Shown here piece after piece: positions 1 to 7,466 of a stretch of 17,265 nucleotides of DNA (the stretch's first letter is position 1; each line of letters starts with the position of its first letter). The DNA comes from Rubritepida sp. (GTDB taxonomy: Bacteria > Pseudomonadota > Alphaproteobacteria > Acetobacterales > Acetobacteraceae): positions 1-17,265 of the forward strand of contig JACMRO010000270.1 in NCBI GenBank assembly GCA_014376425.1, read 5' to 3'. The translations under genes and the position numbers were made by a program. Under the pieces are notes generated by a model. It was given only the letters and a program-made list of their open reading frames with translations, searched no databases and was not told the DNA's origin.

Positions 1-726
1 GAGCCCATTGCCGCCAGTCTGCGAAACCAGCGAGGCAAAGGCCACGCCACTGGCCGCGTCGATGTCGAAGCCGACGCCGAAGCCGTTCGAAAACAGGGAC
101 AGCCCGAGCGAGCCAATGGTCGTCAGGGTTCCGGCATTGGGCGGGTTCTGCAACACCAGGGTGCTCTGCGCCGCGTCGATGCCATAGAGCGTGGTGGTGG
201 TCGCCCCGGCCACCTGGTTGGTGTAGGCCACCGCCGCCACCAGCGGGTTGGCGCCGGCGTTGCGGTCGCCGGCCGCGTAGGCCAGGGGGGAGTCGGTGAC
301 GGTCGCGCCTGTCGTGGGATTTACGCGCAGGTTGAGGTCGGATGCGGTAACCACGCGCAGCCGGTCGGGCACAGGGTTGAAGGCAATGCCGAAATCGAGG
401 TCGCCGGCGGTAACCGGGACCACGCCCGCGATCGCGGTGGCGACCCCGGTCGTGGTGTTGATGGTGAACAGCGTGCCCGACTGGCCCAGCGCGTAGAGCT
501 CCCCCGTCGCCGGCCGCGTATCGATGCCGCGGATAAGCTGGCCACCCAGGCCGGTGACGGTCAGGCTGGAGGTGACCGTGCCCGGGGCCGCGGAATCGAA
601 GCCGATCAGGGTGGTGGGGCCAACGACGCCGATGATGGGCGTGGCCAGGGCCGGGGCGGCCGCGGCCAGCCCCAGGCCAACCAGCCATCCCAGTGCCGGG
701 TGACCGCGTGTGTGACGTGAATGCAT
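1..726 (-). CDS. DUF4394 domain protein, exported, C-terminus cut by window edge
   Basis: The frame is open from the ATG at 726 to base 1 (242 codons) with no stop, so the C-terminus lies outside the window. An AAGGA ribosome site (734-738) sits 7 bases before the start. Residues 1-29 form a Sec-type signal peptide: basic MHSRHTRGH, a hydrophobic LVGLGLAAAAPA core and an ALA|TP cleavage site. The mature part matches the DUF4394 pattern: RGIDTRPATGELYALG, then LFTINTTTG, then FNPVPDRLRVV, LRVNPTTG and YAAGDRNAG, with repeated short beta-type segments, Gly/Thr-rich and without Cys. Members of this family are predicted extracytoplasmic beta-propeller-like proteins of unknown function. It lies about 200 bases downstream of the solute-binding-protein gene on the same strand, separated from it by a hairpin, so it is probably a separate unit. 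The family call is by motif recognition. Confidence 0.85.
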   Translation of the reverse strand, partial: MHSRHTRGHPALGWLVGLGLAAAAPALATPIIGVVGPTTLIGFDSAAPGTVTSSLTVTGLGGQLIRGIDTRPATGELYALGQSGTLFTINTTTGVATAIAGVVPVTAGDLDFGIAFNPVPDRLRVVTASDLNLRVNPTTGATVTDSPLAYAAGDRNAGANPLVAAVAYTNQVAGATTTTLYGIDAAQSTLVLQNPPNAGTLTTIGSLGLSLFSNGFGVGFDIDAASGVAFASLVSQTGGNGL

Positions 727-883
727 GCTGAAATCCTTGCTTGTGGGCCGCTTGCGCGGCGAAAGGCCCTCTCCGAGGTCCTCCCCAGCAAATCGCGGGC
801 CACTCGGCAAGTCTCAGTAAAAGCTGAATTTTTTGCATCCATGGGCTGCTGCTGTCAGCTATTCCGACACCACGTCGCGGCCG

Positions 884-908
884 GGCGATGCAACGGCGCT
901 GCATCGCC
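884..908 (-). terminator. Perfect 9-bp inverted repeat after the solute-binding-protein gene
   Basis: GGCGATGCA (884-892) and TGCATCGCC (900-908) pair perfectly around a 7-base loop. The hairpin begins 20 bases after the stop codon at 928-930 of the minus-strand gene. No T-run follows on that strand, so it is not a canonical intrinsic terminator. It could act as a U-less terminator or a 3'-end mRNA stabiliser. Confidence 0.45.
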
Positions 909-927
909 AGCACGGGGCGGCCGCGGT

Positions 928-2529
928 TCAGCCCCGGCGGACATTCCAGAACAACGGCGGCTGGCCTTTCAGGATCCCGGTCAGGTTCCGCCGATATGCT
1001 GTGGGCTGGTAGTACATGCCGATCGGCACGTAGGGCACTTCGTCGAAGGCGAGGCGCTGCATCTCGGTCGTCGCGGCCAGGGCGGCGGCATTGTTCGGCG
1101 CATCGAACCAGGCGTCGCGCTGCGCCTCCAGCCCAGGGCTGGTCGGCCAGCCGGGCCAGGACTGCGTCCCGTGACCGCGGATGGCGGCGTGGCTGGCCGG
1201 GTTCCAGTGGTCCACCCCCGACCAGAAGGTGAAGAACCCCGACCAGCCGCCCTGGTCGATCTGGTTGCGGCTAGCGCGCCGGGCCACCATCGTGCCCCAG
1301 TCGGTGCTGGCGAAGTCGACATTGAAGCCCATCCGGCTGAACAGGTCGGCGCCGACGAGCGAGGCCTGGTTGATCGAATAGAGGTCGGTCGCGTTCATCA
1401 GCAGCAGCTTGGCGCCCATCGCGCCGGCGGCCTGAAGCTCAGCGCGCGCGGCGTCGATGCTCTTGCGCAGCCTGTCAAGGCCGACGGTGGAGGCTGATGG
1501 GCTTTCGGGCGCGAAGTAACCAATGCCCTCGCGCCGCAGGTTGGGGCGGCCTTGGATGCCGGCATCGCCGATCACCGCCGTCATGAAGTCCATCTGGTTG
1601 ACCGCGGTCAGCACGGCGCGGCGCACCGCCGGGTTGTTGAACGGCGCGGTCAGGTGGTTGGGCCGGAAGATGCCGATCAGCCCGGTGTTGTTGATCACAT
1701 CCACCGCGATGTTGCGGGCGGCGGCCCCGCGCATGAACAGCGGGAAGAGATCCGCCGTGGGCTGTTCCCACCAGTCGATCTCGCCAGCCTGCAGCGCGGC
1801 GGACGCGGTCGAAGGGTCGGGCATGATGTGCCACTCCACCCGGTCGAAATGCGTGACCTTGGCGCCCGAGGTCATGCTGGGCTGCTCCTGCCTTGGCGCG
1901 TAGTCGCCGAAACGCTCATACACCACGCGGCTGCCGGGCACCCACTCCTCGCGCCGGAAGCGGTAGGGTCCGCTGCCGATGGCTTCGGTGATGTTCGTGC
2001 TCGGGTCCACGTTGCCCAGGCGCTCGGGCATGATGAACAGGCAGCTGGTCGTGACCTTGGCGAAGGCGTCGATCATCTTCGGGAAGGGTCGGTTGAGGCG
2101 GATCTGGAAGACCCTGTCGGAGGGCTCGGTCATCTCCGCCACCCGGGCCAGCAGCGCCTGGCCGAAAGCGTCGCGCGCGCCCCAACGGCGGATCGAGGCG
2201 ATGACGTCGCGCCCGCGCACCGGCGTGCCGTCATGGAACTTCTGCCCCTCACGCAAGGTGAAGCGCCACAGCAGGCCGTCATTCTCGACGACATGGCCCT
2301 CCACCATCTGCGGCTGCGGGCGGAACTGCTCGTCCATGCCGTAGAGCTGGTCGAAGACCAGGAAGGCATGGTCGCGCGCCACGAAGGCGGTATTGGTGAA
2401 GGGGTCGATGTTGGGCAGGTTGGCGTGCGGCACGTAACGCAGCAGGCGGGCCTGCTGGGCACGGGCGGGGGCGGCCAAGGGCGAAGCGGCGAGCGCGGCC
2501 GCACCGGTCATGAGGTCTCGACGCTGCAT
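928..2529 (-). CDS. ABC transporter substrate-binding protein, family 5 (peptide/nickel type)
   Basis: Periplasmic ligand-binding component of a DppA/OppA-like ABC importer. The N-terminus MQRRDLMTG, followed by an Ala-rich hydrophobic stretch and PARA|QQ, is a Tat-like twin-arginine signal peptide. SBP_bac_5 landmarks follow in order: FHDGTPVRGRDVIASIRRW, then IGSGPYRF, then GSRVVYERFGDY, DPSTASAALQAGEIDWW and FNNPAVRRAV. Length (533 aa) is normal for the family. A second in-frame ATG lies two codons upstream at 2535. The AGGA/AGGAAG site at 2538-2543 is better spaced for the ATG at 2529. The aldehyde dehydrogenase gene ends 64 bases upstream on the same strand, so co-transcription is likely. 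No permease or ATPase gene is nearby, so the protein must borrow a translocator from elsewhere or serve another role. The ligand cannot be read from sequence. Confidence 0.9.
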   Translation of the reverse strand: MQRRDLMTGAAALAASPLAAPARAQQARLLRYVPHANLPNIDPFTNTAFVARDHAFLVFDQLYGMDEQFRPQPQMVEGHVVENDGLLWRFTLREGQKFHDGTPVRGRDVIASIRRWGARDAFGQALLARVAEMTEPSDRVFQIRLNRPFPKMIDAFAKVTTSCLFIMPERLGNVDPSTNITEAIGSGPYRFRREEWVPGSRVVYERFGDYAPRQEQPSMTSGAKVTHFDRVEWHIMPDPSTASAALQAGEIDWWEQPTADLFPLFMRGAAARNIAVDVINNTGLIGIFRPNHLTAPFNNPAVRRAVLTAVNQMDFMTAVIGDAGIQGRPNLRREGIGYFAPESPSASTVGLDRLRKSIDAARAELQAAGAMGAKLLLMNATDLYSINQASLVGADLFSRMGFNVDFASTDWGTMVARRASRNQIDQGGWSGFFTFWSGVDHWNPASHAAIRGHGTQSWPGWPTSPGLEAQRDAWFDAPNNAAALAATTEMQRLAFDEVPYVPIGMYYQPTAYRRNLTGILKGQPPLFWNVRRG

Positions 2530-2593
2530 GATCATGTCTTCCTGTTTCGGCCCTGAGATTGGCCGAAGCGGGTGCCGGCGTGAAGACCGGGTT

Positions 2594-3970
2594 TCAGGCG
2601 ACCGGACGGTGGCCGAAGCCCGGCGTGGGCTGTGCGCGCGTCTCGACCCACACCGCCTTTATCCGGGTGTATTCGGCCAGCGCCTCGGCGCCGGACGACC
2701 GGCCATGGCCGGATGCGCCGAAGCCGCCGAAGGGCACCGACACATGGATGGTGCGGTAGCCATTGATCCAGAAGGTACCGGCGCGAACAGCGTGGGCCAC
2801 GCGATGCGCCCGGCCCAGATCGTTCGTCCAGACCGCGCCGGCCAGGCCGAAACGGCTGGTATTGGCCAGACGTATGGCGTCGGCCTCATCCTCGAAACGC
2901 TGCGCGACGACGACGGGGCCGAATATCTCCTCGGTCAGCGGCGCCGCATCCTCGGGCAGGGAATGCAGGATGGTGGGCGCGACGTAGCAGCCGCCGGCCG
3001 GTGCCGGCACGGTCAGCGCCGGCGCGCCATGGGTCAGCCGCCGGACATGGGCCAGCTGCGCGGCATGGGCGAGCGGCCCCATCTCGGTCGCCTCGTCCAT
3101 CGGGTCGCCGATCACGATGCGGGCCATCGCCGCGTGCAGGGCGGCGATGAAGCGGTCGTGCAGCGACGCCTCGATCAACAGGCGCGAGCCGGCGACGCAG
3201 CTCTGCCCCGCACCCGCGAAGATCGCCTGCTGCGCGCCCTGGATCGCGGCCGCGAAGTCGCAATCCGCGAAGACGATGTTGGCGGATTTGCCGCCGAGTT
3301 CCAGCACGCAGGGCACGGCCCGCGTGGCCGCCGCCGCCGCCACGCGGGCCCCCACCCCGGGGCTGCCCACGAAAATGATCTTGGCCACCTCGGGCGCGGC
3401 AACCAGCGCCGGCCCGACGGCGCCCACAGCCACCAGCAACGGGATGTCCAGCGCTGCCGCCAGTTCACCCAGCCGCGCGGTGGTGAAGGGGGTGTATTCG
3501 CTGGGCTTCAACACGACGGCATTGCCCGCCGCCAGCGCCGGGAAGGCGTTCCAGCCGGCGGTGTAGAGCGGCGCGTTCCAGGGGGTGATCGCCAGCACCA
3601 CGCCGTAGGGCTCGGGCCGGAGATAGACCAGGTGGCCACTGGGCACGGGGATGGTGCGGCCTTCGATCTTGTCTGCCCAGCCGCCATAGTATTCGGCCAT
3701 TTCCGCCACGCGCGCGACCTCGGCCCGGCAGTCGCGGATCGGCTTGCCGGTGTTGCCGCACTCCATTCGCGCCAGCGCCTCGGCCTGCCCGCGGATGGCG
3801 CTGGCCAGCGCCCAAAGCCGGCGGCCGCGCTCGGCGGCGGGCAGGGCTGCCCAGGCCGGCTGGCGCGCTGCGGCCTCGGCCACCACCGCGCCAGGGTCAG
3901 AGGGCATGTAGCGCGCCGTCTCCGCGCCGTTGACCGGGCTGAACAAAATGATCTCAGGCACCGTTGGCAC
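2594..3970 (-). CDS. NAD(P)-dependent aldehyde dehydrogenase
   Basis: Oxidises an aldehyde to a carboxylic acid with NAD(P)+; cytoplasmic; substrate unknown. At 458 aa it is somewhat shorter than the usual 480-500. Catalytic landmarks are all present: Asn132 in TPWNAPLYT, Lys155 in VLKPSEYTPF, Glu224 in LELGGKSAN, nucleophilic Cys258 in GAGQSCVAGSRL, and Glu348 in EEIFGPVV, followed by the C-terminal PFGGFGASGHGR segment. The loop between helix E and the cofactor site (after residue 170) looks compact, with no obvious LPPGVVN motif. The start is a GTG (3968-3970) inside the 3' end of the upstream dehydrogenase gene, giving a 17-bp overlap. A second GTG at 3961 is possible. The overlap implies translational coupling. 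A dehydrogenase and an aldehyde dehydrogenase in tandem suggest consecutive alcohol to aldehyde to acid steps, but this is inferred. Confidence 0.93.
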   Translation of the reverse strand: MPTVPEIILFSPVNGAETARYMPSDPGAVVAEAAARQPAWAALPAAERGRRLWALASAIRGQAEALARMECGNTGKPIRDCRAEVARVAEMAEYYGGWADKIEGRTIPVPSGHLVYLRPEPYGVVLAITPWNAPLYTAGWNAFPALAAGNAVVLKPSEYTPFTTARLGELAAALDIPLLVAVGAVGPALVAAPEVAKIIFVGSPGVGARVAAAAATRAVPCVLELGGKSANIVFADCDFAAAIQGAQQAIFAGAGQSCVAGSRLLIEASLHDRFIAALHAAMARIVIGDPMDEATEMGPLAHAAQLAHVRRLTHGAPALTVPAPAGGCYVAPTILHSLPEDAAPLTEEIFGPVVVAQRFEDEADAIRLANTSRFGLAGAVWTNDLGRAHRVAHAVRAGTFWINGYRTIHVSVPFGGFGASGHGRSSGAEALAEYTRIKAVWVETRAQPTPGFGHRPVA

Positions 3971-4796
3971 CGAAGATGGTGGCCGCGACGTGGTTGAACT
4001 CGGCGTCGTCGGGCACCGTGCTGGCGGTCCAGGCGGCCACCGCCGCGGCGCAGGCGCTCAGCGGCGCGCCAACCGCCGCCGCCAACTCCAGCGCCAGCCT
4101 GGCATCCTTGCGCATCAGCCCGGCGGAGAAGCCGCTGTCGAAAGTGCCGCTGGCGATCCAGCGCGGCCAGTTCACCTCAGTGGCGGCGGAGCGGCCGGTG
4201 GCGGCGTCCAGCACCGGCAGCAGCGCCGCAGGGCCCAGCCCCGCCATCCGGCCCAGCCGCAACGCCTCGGCGGCGCAGACCAGGTGTGTCGCCAGCAGCA
4301 GATTGTTGACCAGCTTGGCGACCTGACCGGCGCCCGAATCACCGACATGCACGATGCGGCCGGTGAGCAGCGCCAGTACCGGCCGCGCCTTTTCCAGCGC
4401 CGCCGCCGCGCCGCCGATCATCATGGTCAGGCTGCCTGCCGCCGCGCCGGCCGGGCCGCCGGAGACCGGCGCGTCAAGATAGGCCACACCCCGCGCCGCC
4501 GCCTCGGCCGCGAAGCCGCGCGCCGCGATCGGGCTGATGGTGGAAGTGTCGACGATTACCGCGCCCACCGGCAGCACCGGCCAGAGCGCGGCCAGGGCGG
4601 TGGCCACCGCGCCGTCATGCGGCAGCGACAGCAGCACGATGTCGGCCGCCGGCAGTTCCACGGCCCGTGCCCCTGCCGCCACGGCGCGCGCCAATGCCTG
4701 GGGCGCGCTGTCCCACACCGCCGGCACCACCCCCTGCCCGAGCAGCCGCTCCACCATGGCGCCACCCATTGCGCCAAGCCCGATCACCCCTGCCAT
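3954..4796 (-). CDS. 3-hydroxyisobutyrate dehydrogenase-like NAD(P) oxidoreductase
   Basis: Member of the beta-hydroxyacid dehydrogenase family (3-hydroxyisobutyrate, tartronate semialdehyde and 6-phosphogluconate-like reductases), which interconverts 3-hydroxyacids and their semialdehydes. The N-terminal Rossmann motif is GLGAMGGAM (residues 6-14). The substrate signature DAPVSGGPAGA (108-118) and GSLTMMIGG follow, then catalytic Lys161 in GAGQVAKLVNNLL and the C-terminal MRKDARLAL helix. At 280 aa it has normal family length. ATG at 4796 is preferred over the ATG at 4802 because AGGG (4803-4806) lies 6 bases before it and would abut the earlier one. Its end overlaps the aldehyde dehydrogenase start, so it is the first gene of a three-gene minus-strand unit. 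Specificity within the family is undetermined. Confidence 0.92.
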   Translation of the reverse strand: MAGVIGLGAMGGAMVERLLGQGVVPAVWDSAPQALARAVAAGARAVELPAADIVLLSLPHDGAVATALAALWPVLPVGAVIVDTSTISPIAARGFAAEAAARGVAYLDAPVSGGPAGAAAGSLTMMIGGAAAALEKARPVLALLTGRIVHVGDSGAGQVAKLVNNLLLATHLVCAAEALRLGRMAGLGPAALLPVLDAATGRSAATEVNWPRWIASGTFDSGFSAGLMRKDARLALELAAAVGAPLSACAAAVAAWTASTVPDDAEFNHVAATIFGANGA

Positions 4797-4845
4797 CCGC
4801 ATCCCTGCCCTGTTGGCGCGATCCGCCGCGCGCTACACAGCCGCA

Positions 4846-5250
4846 ATGTTCGACCGCTTTCCCATTCTTGGCCAGTTCCTCCGGTTCGGGGTCGTGGGCA
4901 CGGCCGGCTTCCTGATCGACACGGCGGTGCTCTACGCCATGTTGTGGCTCGGCGCCGGGCCCTATGGTGGTCGCATCGCCTCCTATCTGGCCGCCGCCAC
5001 GCTGACCTTTGCGCTGAACCGCGCCTGGACGTTTCGGGGTGCGGCCAGCGCCCCGGTGGCCCGGCAATGGGGCGCCTTCGTCTCACTGAACCTGGTCGGG
5101 TTCGCAGCCAATTACGGCACCTACGCCGCGCTGGTCGCTGGCAGCCAGACGGTGGCCGACCACCCTGTGCTGGGCGTTGCCGCCGGCTCGCTCGCGGGGA
5201 TGTTCATCAACTTCGCCGTCTCCCGCCGGTTCGTCTTTCGCGCCGCGTGA
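4846..5250 (+). CDS. GtrA family membrane protein
   Basis: Small polytopic inner-membrane protein of 134 aa with four predicted membrane helices at about residues 11-33, 42-60, 77-98 and 108-126. Family motifs are clear: RFGVVGTAGFLIDTAVLY near the N-terminus, LNRAWTF after helix 2, and INFAVSRRFVF at the C-terminus. GtrA proteins are linked to movement of undecaprenyl- or polyprenyl-linked sugars across the membrane for glycosylation of cell-surface polymers. No glycosyltransferase partner is adjacent, so the substrate is unknown. The ATG at 4846 starts just before the first helix, and no good ribosome site precedes it. It is divergent from the dehydrogenase gene with only 49 bases between start codons, so any promoters must overlap the leaders or lie within the neighbouring gene. 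Confidence 0.9.
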   Translation: MFDRFPILGQFLRFGVVGTAGFLIDTAVLYAMLWLGAGPYGGRIASYLAAATLTFALNRAWTFRGAASAPVARQWGAFVSLNLVGFAANYGTYAALVAGSQTVADHPVLGVAAGSLAGMFINFAVSRRFVFRAA

Positions 5251-5713
5251 TACGGGTTGCCAACCGGCCGGGATCGCCCGGGCGACGCAGCTTCCTGTGA
5301 ACGAGGCACGAAGCATCATGCTGCGCGGAGAGGCCCTCTGGCCCGGTTTCAGCCGGCAGCCGGGGGTTGCTCATCGCGGCCGGCCGGCACCGGGCGAGGA
5401 GATTGGCCCGTCTGACGCACCCGCAGGCGCCGGGCGTGGGCAATCTGTCATGGCGCGATTGCGCGCAAAGCTGGTAAAAAGGATGCGAATGAGGCAGAAG
5501 ACGTCTCACTGGCAGTTGGTTGGCTTCATGGCCGGTTAACGCCGCTTCGCTCAGGATTGCACTGCCCTTTGCTGAACGGGGCTGGCTGTGTTCCCCGGCT
5601 CAAGGTCTCCCGGTCCAGGGTCCCCCTGCCCAGGGTTCCCCGGTCTAGGGTTGCCCGGTCCAGGGTTGCCCGGTCCAGACTCGCAGCAACTTAAGATTGA
5701 GAGCTCGCGCCCC
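5251..5713. other. 463-bp intergenic region upstream of the type I secretion genes
   Basis: No convincing gene. Just after the GtrA stop is a perfect 12-bp palindrome TCGCCCGGGCGA (5274-5285), which could be part of a terminator but lacks a loop and a T-run. A 16-codon ORF (ATG 5489 to TAA 5539) is preceded by AAGGA (5479-5483) at ideal spacing; it might be a leader peptide or chance. The 15-bp tandem array at 5591-5680 occupies the right side. The promoter of the secretion genes must be somewhere here, but I could not identify convincing -35/-10 boxes. Confidence 0.6.
5591..5680. repeat. 15-bp tandem repeat, six copies
   Basis: Six head-to-tail 15-base units start at 5591, 5606, 5621, 5636, 5651 and 5666, with consensus TTSCCCGGTCCAGGG. 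The last two units are nearly identical and the outer ones degenerate. The period is a multiple of three, so the frame of the downstream ABC transporter stays open through the array from a GTG at 5588. It would encode a Pro-Gly-rich stretch with pentapeptide periodicity (SPGPG, GLPGP). Whether it is translated is unknown; the family start is downstream at 5714/5717. Confidence 0.85.
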
Positions 5714-7465
5714 ATGATGCCGCCGCGCCCAGGATTGTTTGCGCCCAACCCGCTGAACGACACGCCGCTGGCCCGCGCCATAGCATCCTGTCGCTCGCAA
5801 TTCGTGCTGGTCGGCGCGTTTTCCGGCGTGGCCAACATGCTGCAGCTGACCGTGTCGCTCTACATGATGCAGGTTTTCGATCGGGTGCTGGCCACCCGCA
5901 ACCTGGACACGCTGGTGTATCTGACGCTGATCGCGATCTTCGCCATCGCCATCCTGGCCATGCTGGAGGCGGTGCGCGGCACCATCATGCAGCGCGTCGC
6001 CAGCTGGCTGGAGAACCGGGTGGCGCCGGAAGGCTTCGCCCGCGCCCTTGAGTCGCAGCTTCGCGGCCGCCCCTACCGGATGGAGGCGCTGCGCGACCTG
6101 GCGGTCTGCCGTGGCTATCTCGGCAGCCCGGGCGTGCTCGCCCTGTATGACGTGCCCTGGGTACCGGTTTATCTGGCGGTCATTTTCATGCTGCACCCGG
6201 TCATGGGGTATGTGGCGGTGGCGGGCGCCGTGCTGCTGTTCGCGCTGACCCTGGCCAATGAGTTCATCACGTCGAACCTGCTGCGCGAGGCCAACACCGC
6301 GGGGATGGCCAGCCAGCGCCGGGCGGACGCCATCGGCCGCAATGCTGAGGTGATCGACAGCATGGGTATGCTGCCCGCGGTGATGACCCGGTGGCGCGAG
6401 GGGGTGGCGAGGACATTGCCGCCGCAGCAGAGTGCCGCGGACCGGGCGGCGGTCATCATGGGCACGACCAAGTTTATTCGCCTGGCGGTGCAGATCGCCA
6501 TCCTGGGGCTGGGCGCTTATCTCGTGCTGCAGCAGGAGCTGACCTCGGGCGCCTCGATCGCCGCCTCCATCATCATGGGTCGGGCGCTGGCGCCGGTGGA
6601 ACAGCTGATCGGCGGCTGGAAGCAGTTGGTGCAGGCGCGGCAGAGCTACCGCAGGTTGCAGACCTTCCTCGCCCTGCCACGCATCCGGCCCGAGGGGATG
6701 AAGCTGCCAGCCCCCACTGGCGCGCTGCTGGTGGACCGCGTCTCCTTCGCCTTCCCCGGCCAGAACGTGGCGATGGTGAAGGGTGTGGCGTTCGAGCTGA
6801 GGGCGGGCGAATCACTGGCCATCATCGGGCCGTCCGCAGCAGGCAAGACCACGTTGATCCGGATGCTGATCGGCGTGGCGCAGCCCAACCAGGGACATGT
6901 GCGGCTGGACGGTGCCGACGTGTTCATGTGGCAGCGCGAGGATTTCGGTCGCTACGTCGGCTACCTGCCCCAGGATGTGGAGCTGTTCGATGGTACGGTG
7001 TTCCGCAACATCGCCAGGATGGGCGAGGCGGAGCCCGAAGACGTGTTCGAGGCGGCGCGCCTGGCCGGCTGCCATGACCTGATCCTGCGCCTGCCGAATG
7101 GCTACGACACGGAAATCGGCGATGGCGGGCAGCATCTGTCGGGCGGCCAGCGGCAGCTGATCGGCCTGGCGCGGGCCATGTTCGGCCGGCCTAAATTGGT
7201 GGTGCTGGACGAGCCGAACTCCAACCTGGACGGCGATAGCGAGGCGGCGTTGACCCGCGCGCTGGAGGTGCTGAAGGCGCAGGGCTGCACCGTCGTGCTG
7301 GTCAGCCACCGCCCGGCCCTGGTGCAGGGGGTGGACCGCGTGCTGCTGCTGAAGGAAGGCGCGATCGAGATGTTCGGCCCGCGCGCCGAAGTGCTGAAGC
7401 GGCTGATGGCGCCACCGAGGCCGGCCGAAGTCGCGGCGCCAGTGGCGATCGGGGGGGCCGCCTGA
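5714..7465 (+). CDS. Type I secretion ABC transporter, PrtD/HlyB-like permease-ATPase
   Basis: Inner-membrane half-transporter that drives one-step export of a protein substrate to the outside, with an adaptor and an outer-membrane channel. At 583 aa it matches the short PrtD class that lacks an N-terminal peptidase C39 domain. The N-terminal half has the membrane domain (YMMQVFDRVLATRNLDTLVYLT, and YDVPWVPVYLAVIF typical of PrtD proteins). The C-terminal half has a complete ATPase: Walker A GPSAAGKTT, Q-loop YLPQDVELFDGTV, signature LSGGQRQ, Walker B LVVLDEP, D-loop NSNLD and switch histidine in VLVSHRP. The start is placed at ATG 5714 (or 5717). The frame is open upstream to GTG 5588 through the 15-bp repeats, and a 42-residue Pro-Gly extension cannot be excluded. 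Only one base separates its stop from the HlyD-type gene, so the two form an operon. Confidence 0.93.
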   Translation: MMPPRPGLFAPNPLNDTPLARAIASCRSQFVLVGAFSGVANMLQLTVSLYMMQVFDRVLATRNLDTLVYLTLIAIFAIAILAMLEAVRGTIMQRVASWLENRVAPEGFARALESQLRGRPYRMEALRDLAVCRGYLGSPGVLALYDVPWVPVYLAVIFMLHPVMGYVAVAGAVLLFALTLANEFITSNLLREANTAGMASQRRADAIGRNAEVIDSMGMLPAVMTRWREGVARTLPPQQSAADRAAVIMGTTKFIRLAVQIAILGLGAYLVLQQELTSGASIAASIIMGRALAPVEQLIGGWKQLVQARQSYRRLQTFLALPRIRPEGMKLPAPTGALLVDRVSFAFPGQNVAMVKGVAFELRAGESLAIIGPSAAGKTTLIRMLIGVAQPNQGHVRLDGADVFMWQREDFGRYVGYLPQDVELFDGTVFRNIARMGEAEPEDVFEAARLAGCHDLILRLPNGYDTEIGDGGQHLSGGQRQLIGLARAMFGRPKLVVLDEPNSNLDGDSEAALTRALEVLKAQGCTVVLVSHRPALVQGVDRVLLLKEGAIEMFGPRAEVLKRLMAPPRPAEVAAPVAIGGAA

Positions 7466-7466
7466 C

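Noticed and set aside
2510..3997. 495-codon plus-strand frame opposite the aldehyde dehydrogenase
   Set aside because: Arg/Gly/His-rich shadow composition and no motif, while the minus strand holds an enzyme with all catalytic residues.
3930..5300. 456-codon plus-strand frame across the dehydrogenase and GtrA genes
   Set aside because: It is opposite the dehydrogenase and out of frame with GtrA; the Arg/His-rich sequence resembles no protein.
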